Origin: Straminergon stramineum
Lineage: Eukaryota; Streptophyta; Bryopsida; Hypnales; Calliergonaceae
DNA length: 64,000 nt
Reading direction: 5' to 3'
Assembly (NCBI GenBank): GCA_963920665.1
Contig: OY987272.1
Span: 3,911,001 to 3,975,000, forward strand
Shown in pieces: positions 57,111 to 64,000 of the stretch. The notes below the pieces were generated by a model. It saw only the letters and a list, made by a program, of their open reading frames with translations, ran no database searches and was not told the origin of the DNA. Within the stretch, counting starts at the first letter, position 1. The number at the start of each line of letters is the position of its first letter. The position numbers and the translations under genes are program-made.

Positions 57111-58041
57111 TTAACCTCTAAAGGACCATTGTCCCTTCAAGGGACAAATGGGATTTGGGGTAGGTTCCCGACAGTCTCAATTTTTGTCTTGATTTTTTGA
57201 AACTTTTCATGAAGATAGAAAAATTGATGAGCTTCATGGGAATATAATTTTCTTTTTCATTCGGTACCTGGGAATAAAAGTTATGGCCAAATAAGCTCAA
57301 AACATGGGAGAGAGGACAACAAATAAAAATTTCAAAAATCTAAATTTATTTATTTTTTCATTTTTTTCCCCAATACATTATATTTTTTTTCTACATGGAA
57401 AGCTTTCATTCATTCCATTTGGATTGGTTATGAGAAAGTTATGGACAATCTTGTTTTTCAGGCAATTAGAGCATCTTTTCAAGAAAAGAACTTGTAGGAT
57501 TCATTTCTAAATGCAATTCTTACAATTTTTCCAAAAACATAAGGTTCACATGGTTTGATTCGCTTGCTAGAAGAATATCATGATTGGGATTAGTGCATTT
57601 TAATTCCACATTAGAGATATTAATTATTTAGATTTTCCTTCTTTGTTGTACCTACTTCTATTTAACAAATTTTTAAAGAATAATTTTCTTTTTGTATTTT
57701 CTTTTTTTCCCTAGACTCTCAACTCAATTCTCCACCGTAAAGATTTAAAGCTCAAAACTTTGTAGTTCAAAAAATTAAAGTTAAAAAAGTTCAAAGTCAA
57801 ATAATCTAGTCTAGCAATGTGTTGAAAAACTTGTTTTCTTCACTTTAAACACAAATATCTTGCAATCTGTGCGATCAAAACTATTGAAATTTTTTCCACA
57901 TATTTTCATACTAGTTAGGTGTAAGATCCTATGGTTAGATATGCAAAATAAACAATTTTCAATTTTTTAAATCTTTACTATAGAAATGGCATTTTTGAGT
58001 GTTTTTTCATAGAAAAAAAGCCTTAGTCCTTTAGGGATTAA
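57111..58041. mobile_element. TTAA-bounded TIR element T2 (931 bp)
   Basis: The left end 'ttaacctctaaaggaccatt' pairs with the reverse complement of the right end 'ttaatccctaaaggactaag'. The right subterminal region ('cttgcaatctgtgcgatcaa') is related to those of T1 and T4. No coding sequence. Confidence 0.55.
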
Positions 58042-58099
58042 GGTAGGAGGTCCATAAAGCAACTTGGGATACTAAAAACATCTACCTTATAAAAGATAA

Positions 58100-58320
58100 A
58101 TCATTTGCACATTTTTTTTTTATCATCCTACAATGTACATATAGTATACATTTTAGTAAGTGAATGCTTCAATTAGTGACCACTATGTTTCAACTTCAAA
58201 AATTCATAACTAATTCCACAAAGATTTAAAGAATATGAAACAACTTGGGTTAAGTACCAATTCGGTTTGTCTTTCAAGGAAAATTCCCCAAAAAATATTC
58301 CAAGAAGTCTAACCTCTCTA
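58100..58320. repeat. Inverted copy of the 8361-8590 repeat
   Basis: 'agtgaccactatgtttcaac' and 'ataactaattccacaaag' are reverse complements of words in 8361-8590. It fills the gap between T2 and T3. Confidence 0.55.
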
Positions 58321-58322
58321 AA

Positions 58323-58572
58323 TTAACCCCTCAAGGCCCAATGAGCCATTTTTGAATCTCTCACCTATTCAATAAGTGAAAGTTATAACTTCATATTCCT
58401 ACATTCTAAGAAGTATATCTTAATGAATTTCATATTGTAATGTTCATATTGAAGGGAGAAGCTAAAAAATATAATTGACATCATGCAACAAGCTTGATGT
58501 ACAATGCACAGTGTCAATCAAAGTTCAAACTTGTGAAAAAATACAAAAATTTCTCGTGCCTTGAGGGGTCAA
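58323..58572. mobile_element. TTAA-type TIR element T3 (250 bp)
   Basis: Begins 'ttaacccctcaaggc' and ends 'gccttgaggggtcaa', 14 of 15 inverted matches. The interior is unrelated to T1/T2/T4 as far as I can see. Confidence 0.6.
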
Positions 58573-59560
58573 TTCCTAGCTCTTAAATGGATGCTTTATG
58601 GACCTCCAATACCTTACTATCTCCTCAAAAGATGCAGGCATGATGTTTGTATTTCAATTTCTTCCCCCCTCTCTTAAAAAAAGGAAAAGTTGTTGATTTG
58701 AATTTAGTCTTTTACCTTCTATGTCACAACCCTCATCAAGAGGCGTGCCCACTCCAAGGTGATCTAATGAAAATGTAGATCACAAAAATGGACTTGCACT
58801 TGGGATTTTGGAGCTCAGAGTTAAAAGTTATCCCGATGGGAAGATTGGAAGTCTTTGGGGGTCTGGTTTTGGGGAAACCATTTGGAATTGGGTGGTCTTC
58901 CAAGATGGGGAGCATCTTGAGGGTTCCCAGTGACCTCTAGTATGGAGGGGGCTGCCAATTCCCGTAGTGAGTACTATGAAGAGGGGTGGTTTCCTTCTTC
59001 ACTCCCGGATGGTACCATAGTGAGCCTAAGTGGCACCGGGTGGTGAGGTTAGTGTTGAAGCCTCACCACCACTTGTGTGTTACCATAGAGTGCTTGTGCA
59101 CTCCTTGATACCGGTTGAATGGTGTCCCACTCTACATTAGGCCATGGTATGAGTTCTGTTGGATGAGTCCTGATTAGTGAGTGTCGAAATGAGTTGGGTT
59201 GGGCCTAGTAGGGAGTTGGGTCCCATTCAAAGGTGGTTAGCACTGGTGGGGAGTAGTGCCTCTACCAAGTGCTTGGACATTAATGGAAGTTCCGCCTCAT
59301 GTCATCAAATGACATGTTTGGTGTCTTATAGGAGTTAAGGGTGGGAAGGAAAGGTTGGAAGTCATGGAGGAATGGGGAACCCCGTGACTTGAATTGGAAT
59401 CTAACATTGTGGGTGGGTGGCATGTGCAGTACTAGGAGAGCGTGACTCTTGGTGTCACTAAAAAGTTAAGTGCTTGGGAAAGCATTAGAAGGTGGACTTA
59501 AGGTGGTAAGTGTCACTAAGGGGTGTAACATTCTAAATGCCATTGATCTTCTGAAAGAAC
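58573..59560. other. GC-richer, G-rich non-coding block with a hairpin
   Basis: About 58740-59520 is far richer in G than its neighbours. It has a perfect 10-bp hairpin, 'ggtggtgagg' (59039-59048) with 'cctcaccacc' (59061-59070), and repeated 'taccatag(t/a)g' words. No long open frame. It could be the terminal repeat of an unrecognised retroelement or a structured RNA. Confidence 0.4.
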
Positions 59561-59599
59561 CAAAGACATTGATGCTTATGGAACAAATGATCTTGGTCG

Positions 59600-60300
59600 T
59601 CCAAATTTGAATACACAATGTAGATATGGTTATAAGATATGAATATGGTTTCAAAGTACAAGATATGGATACAAATATGATCATAGAATACAAAAAGAGA
59701 ATGCAAATATGAAATACATATGTATTTGTAAGCAAAAGAAATAAAATATATATACCATATGGTTTCCAAATTCCCTAACTTCTCCAAGAATACAAATATA
59801 GGCGTTTGAGGTGGGTTTTACATATGGAATTCATGCATTCATTTCACACAAGTGGTTTGCTTAAAAGTTTTATAATCAATAGTATTAACCAATGGGATAA
59901 TGCCACATGTCTTCCCCCCCTTTGGAAATCATGTGTGATTTTCTCTGAAATTGACACTAAATATCCAATTTGTCACTATCCAATCCCTTCCAAAGAGGCA
60001 ATAACTTAGCAAAACTCACTGCTATCCACTATCCACTCAAAAGACAGACCACTTCTTGCTCAATTAATTAGCCCCCCCCCTCCCCTGAAAAATTAGTAGC
60101 CATTGATTGTTTTTGAAAAAAAATAAAAACACCCCCCTTCCCCACCGTTGATCTTAATACGAATATCATGATACCGTATGTATGTAGTATGGATACGGAT
60201 ATGGGTACAGAAAACAGGTACTAAATATTGATTACACATTGATTATATATTGAATACATAATGTATATTGTATAAATACTAATTACTGAATACGTATTGA
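59600..60300. repeat. Low-complexity 'atatggatac' tracts
   Basis: About 59618-59770 and 60170-60300 contain reiterated 'gatatggatacaaatat'-like words, as at 4.0-4.3 kb. Between them lie C runs and ordinary AT-rich sequence. Up to 60759 nothing else is recognised. Confidence 0.55.
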
Positions 60301-60759
60301 TTGTGTTGATATAACCCATATTGTTTGCCAAATAAACTGCTCATCAAAAATATAAGTAAGTGCGGGAGTAGCTTTTTAAAAAAAAATTGGTAAGAGGGGT
60401 AATAAAATTAAAAAAAACAATCTCATTGTCTTGTGAGTGGATACCTGTCTTCACTATCCACTCAAAAGATAGCCTCACAATCCCTCACAATACTATGTGG
60501 GAAAAAATGAAGATATAGAATTTGGAGACCCATCGCCCCTTTTTTTGGCATCAAAGGGCCATATTGCACTATTTCAAAATAAATGTCTAGTTTTTGTGAG
60601 ATGAAAGTAATCTTTTTTTGCTAAATTTTTTCCATGATTTCTCTCAAAAATATGGATGAAGTCACCTAATTTGGATGAAAAATTTCATAAATGTCATTGA
60701 AAAGTGTTTTGGGGGTCCAAAAGATGGATGAATCTAGAAATACAATGTTTCGCTAAATT

Positions 60760-61414
60760 TTAACCCCCATATTCCCAAGGCACCAAAATCTTGTGTTTGC
60801 AAAAATTTGGAGTTAAATAGCACCTAACCAATTTGCTATTTTTATTAGTTTGTATTTTTGGGAAGTTCTCTTTGAGGTCTAGTTTTAGCATCAAAAATCT
60901 GATTTTGAAAATGAATGATAGTGATTTTTCTATTCAAGATTTTGTGCAAGGGGACCCATTGCAATCTTGACTTTCCGTACTGTTGAGGGCTCTTGGAAAT
61001 GAGCCTCAAATACACTAGATCTTGGAGAAATAATCACATTCAAACTTCTTTTAAAATAATTGTAGAGTAGATTTTGAGAAGCCATAAATTGATTGGGGTT
61101 ATGCATGTTAAGCCTTCTATCTTCATAGTTTTTTGGTCACCAACTTTTTAGATTTGACTTGTGAAAAGAGAATTGAAAGGCTTCATGTCACTTTTGCAGT
61201 TTTAACACCCTCACAAGCAAACATTATAATCTTTCACTCCATAGGTGATATTTTTGTGTTTTCTTCTCCTACATGATCTCTAGCATGTCTAGTTTGAATC
61301 CGTATGGTTACAATTCAAAAATAATCAATACAACTTATCAAAATGTTGGCATTTTCTTCAATTGAGAGCAAATATCAAAAAACCCCAAACAGGCCTTGGG
61401 CATTTAGGGGTTAA
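60760..61414. mobile_element. TTAA-bounded TIR element T4 (655 bp)
   Basis: Starts 'ttaacccccatattcccaag' and ends 'cttgggcatttaggggttaa'; the 22-bp ends match at about 17 positions inverted. The right subterminal region ('aacattataatctttcactc') is shared with T1. Confidence 0.65.
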
Positions 61415-61584
61415 GTGATTGGCTTCCTGGCACTTTCTTAAAAAGTTAAAAAAAAAGGGGGCTGGTCGTCAGTCGTCACCAGTCTACCGTGTACTTGGGT
61501 CACTGACTGACTCTCTTGGTGCGGCAGAGCCGTTCAATCCCACCTTCCGGAAGTAGTGTCTCAGCCATCCAATAAGACCACAAG

Positions 61585-61773
61585 TTAACAACCCCCAAAA
61601 ATTTCTAGAGGTGGAGAATGGCATAAGAATTGAGTGGCTGGAAGCAAGTCTTTAATCCTTAAAAGGACGAAGCCCCCATGACCAAGGTAGTCAACAAAAC
61701 TGCTCCAATTATTGGACCAATAGGTGCATTCTGTTTTTCTATAGTCAACAATGAAGTCATCCGTTGGACACAA
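61585..61773 (-). repeat. Dispersed repeat C, copy 3 (with open frame)
   Basis: The reverse strand carries a 62-codon frame, 'DDFIVDYRKTECTYWSNNWS', matching the degenerate copies at 4.35 and 12.25 kb. I do not recognise the protein. Confidence 0.5.
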
Positions 61774-62246
61774 AATGTCCGCTTTGATGTTTAAGGGCTA
61801 ATTTGCTGATTGCTATAATTTTACCAATGCCCCACTTGATAAACATCTACTTGCTTGCCTTCAATAATACGGCTAAAAGTTGGTATGCTTTGTGCCGTTG
61901 CTATAGTATAATAAAATAAAAGAATAAGTAATTTTTCAGTTTTTTTAATAGCCCCTCTATTTTTCTTTTAATAGAATCGACTATGATTGTTGAACATACA
62001 TAGGTAATCTTGAATAGGTGTATATGAAGTCTTTTTTTCGAATGGATTTTCTTCAAATTTTGATACAAGGTGGGAACATGTACCCTTTGAGTGGGAATGC
62101 AATTTTTTTTCCCAATCAAGTACTTGGATCAAAAGTTATGTTGCCCTAAACTTTTCAAGCAGCTTAGGCAGTTTGGGGCAGCATATGCAAAACACATTGT
62201 CTATTTTTGAAAGTTGGCAAGTGTGTGCCTTACAAGATACAAGATG

Positions 62247-62258
62247 CCCCCCCCCAAA

Positions 62259-62316
<58 letters not shown>
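62247..62316. repeat. C run and (AAC)n microsatellite
   Basis: Nine C, an A run, then about 18 AAC units. The poly-Leu frame on the minus strand is an artefact. Confidence 0.95.
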
Positions 62317-62317
<1 letters not shown>

Positions 62318-62394
62318 TGTGTAGTGTCAAAATCTCACTCTAGGAGGAGTTAAAGGTTGTTGGCCGTGTCAGGTAAGGTCCAAAACAAACCATT

Positions 62395-62605
62395 TTTTCC
62401 TAACTTCAAACGTTATAATCTTTCAATCCGTATGGTCAAAGTTTCTAAATTTTTTAACACACATTCCCATAGTAGTCTTGTACATATTTGTTTGGTTGAT
62501 TTTGAAAGAAAACTTTTTTTTTCATTTTTTTCTCACTACCCTAAAAGGTGGAAATTTTTACAATTTGGGCCAAAAATGTGCCTTAGTCCCTTAGGGGGTA
62601 GTTCA
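62395..62605. mobile_element. Remnant right end of a T1-family element
   Basis: 'cgttataatctttcaatccg' matches the right subterminal region of T1, and the sequence ends 'ccttagtcccttagggggta'. The left end was not found. Confidence 0.45.
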
Positions 62606-62776
62606 TGAAAATTTTGAAATCCAATATCTTTTCTACTATGAGTTGGAATGTCACGAATCAAAGTTTGTGTACCCCTACTTGCAAAGGGCTTTCCGATGGT
62701 ACATAACATGAGCATGAGTGGAGGATGTATGGTCCAAGAGATCTTGACATAACAAACAAACAAAACAATCAAACTC
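62605..62776 (+). repeat. Short interspersed repeat F, partial copy 3
   Basis: 'aagggctttccgatggtaca' and the tail 'aacaaacaaacaaaacaatc' match copies 1 and 2. It lies directly before the TTAA end at 62779. Confidence 0.55.
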
Positions 62777-62778
62777 AT

Positions 62779-63330
62779 TTAACCCCTAAGTGTTCCGACG
62801 TCCATTTTCTAGATGATGAATAGATTGAAACTCTAGTTTCATCCTCCTTATTGCTTGGATGCAAGTTATCCTCATTTTTGGAGATGCTTTATCAAGTTGT
62901 TGCCCTATCTAAAGGGTGGATTTGGTCTTACTAGTGTACATTATTATTCTAAAATTACAAATGTCAAAGTATATCAAGTGGTTGACTAAGCCAAAATTGC
63001 ATTGACTTCAATTCAAAACTAGATTTGCCACAATGAGGTCCTAGATTTTAAGAACACAAAAATTTCAAAAAATCACCAAGTGAAGAGAACCTCATTCCAA
63101 ATCTGTTCCAATCAATTTTACTCAAAAAATGATAATATTTTGCTTCTCATCGAATTCAGAAGGAATTTTGAATTTTCCCTTTCAAATTTCATAAAAGAAA
63201 GTATTGATGATAGTATTGGTGAATTTAACCATATGGATGGAATCTATAACTGCAGTCACTGTACAACTTTTCTTTGTATATGAATTCCAAAATATGCTTC
63301 CAAATAACACTTTATAATGATTTTGCTCCA
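62779..63330. mobile_element. TTAA-type element T6, inverted relative of T5
   Basis: Begins 'ttaacccctaagtgttccga'. The following 540 bp are the reverse complement of T5 without its repeat F insertion. The far terminus (expected about 63330) is eroded. Confidence 0.55.
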
Positions 63331-64000
63331 ATTGTCAGTACGGGGTATTGAATTGAGGTCCCTTTCCGTTTCCCTCCTGCCTTGGATGTTGTGTGGCTGG
63401 CCAGTACGGTACTTGCCTGTTGCCCCAAAGAGATGATTCCAGAAGCACATTCCCTGCTGCCTGGGGAGGACCACTGTTGATATTGCACTTTGGAAAGGGA
63501 GGGACAGGGTATCAATCTACCTATTGGCTCTTTCAGGGACCCAACAATTAAAATATTCTCATGCAACATGAGTTTTTTTAGGGCCCCAGACTTCATATCC
63601 TAGGGAGTAGTATCCCAAACCCTCTGTGCCCACAATTTTTCAATGCAGTATAGTAGAACCGCCCATTACCAGCCACTTAAGCATTTTGTGCATAATCTGG
63701 AGTATTGGAAGGCATTGTTAAATTTTTGACACATAGAGAAATAGAAATGATGGGCATTGTCAAATTTTTATAATTTTTTTTCCTTAATTTCAAATTGTTA
63801 TGAATTTTAGAAGCCAAAAGTTGGCATGCTCCCATCCCCAATATATAGATTCTTCCATCACTACTCATTTAAAGACTAATTTGGCTCTAAAAATGAAGCA
63901 CATGTGTCATAAAAGTGATGGCTAGAAGATGGTTGGAAACCAAAAAACTCATGGTTAGATATCTGTCATCTCTCTATTGAATTTCCCATTACCTACATAT
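63331..64000. other. Intergenic, nothing recognised
   Basis: 63340-63600 is mixed composition with a 94-codon minus frame but no motif or splice context. The rest is AT-rich. Confidence 0.4.

Noticed and set aside
59155..59205. Possible hammerhead ribozyme core ('ggatgagtcctgattag' then 'gtcgaaatg')
   Set aside because: The essential CUGAUGA is altered to UGGAUGA, and I could not form stem II between it and GAAA.
62136..62330. Minus frame with a poly-Leu run
   Set aside because: Produced by the (AAC)n microsatellite.
1..64000. tRNA, rRNA or CRISPR-like arrays
   Set aside because: I looked for T-loop GGTTCRA signatures, rRNA core words and regularly spaced repeats and found none that hold up; the plant nuclear setting also excludes CRISPR.

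Overview
The window is nuclear DNA of a land plant. It holds a plant AP2/DREB transcription factor, a plant-type apyrase, a thylakoid-lumen FKBP with a bipartite transit peptide, starch-branching-enzyme exons, GT-AG introns, TTTAGGG telomere-type repeats and Stowaway-, Tourist- and CACTA-like elements. The kinase fragments and the AP2/propeller gene remind me of families I associate with bryophytes and other seedless plants. That placement is from memory and uncertain. The background is AT-rich, gene-poor and full of old, diverged repeats; the intact genes are islands of higher GC.

Layout. 1-3.2 kb: last three exons of an L-2-hydroxyglutarate dehydrogenase-type oxidoreductase (+). 3.2-12.7 kb: repeats, including three related MITEs at 7.8-9.6 kb. 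12.8-14.7 kb: a DREB-type AP2 factor (+) with a TATA box, a probable 5'UTR intron and unusual internal repeats. 16.0-18.7 kb: an intronless apyrase (-). 19.8-24.4 kb: a very long AT-rich gene (-) whose protein joins two AP2-like domains to an F-box-type beta-propeller; my model adds a short first exon. 24.5-35 kb: very AT-rich DNA with decayed coding relics and a CACTA-like element. 35.8-36.3 kb: a small gene for an 81-residue hydrophilic protein (+).

37.7-44.4 kb: transposon-rich region. A 967-bp TIR element is nested in a second TIR element, followed by a Tourist-like MITE. Then come fragments of at least four host genes packed together: SDR (-), kinase C-terminal half (+), two SBE exons with intact splice sites (-), kinase N-terminal half (+), and a GC-rich unknown. 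The kinase halves are in permuted order. 45.4-46.8 kb: a complete four-exon SF3B5/SF3b10 gene (-). 48.7-52.5 kb: a complete multi-exon FKBP16-type gene (+), divergent from SF3B5. 53-64 kb: repeats, including a textbook Stowaway-like MITE and several TTAA-bounded CCCCT-ended TIR elements.

The genes do not form a pathway; they are independent housekeeping, regulatory and organellar genes. The most unusual items are the AP2/propeller fusion gene, the gene-fragment cluster, and a diverse TTAA-bounded TIR family with at least five near-complete copies.
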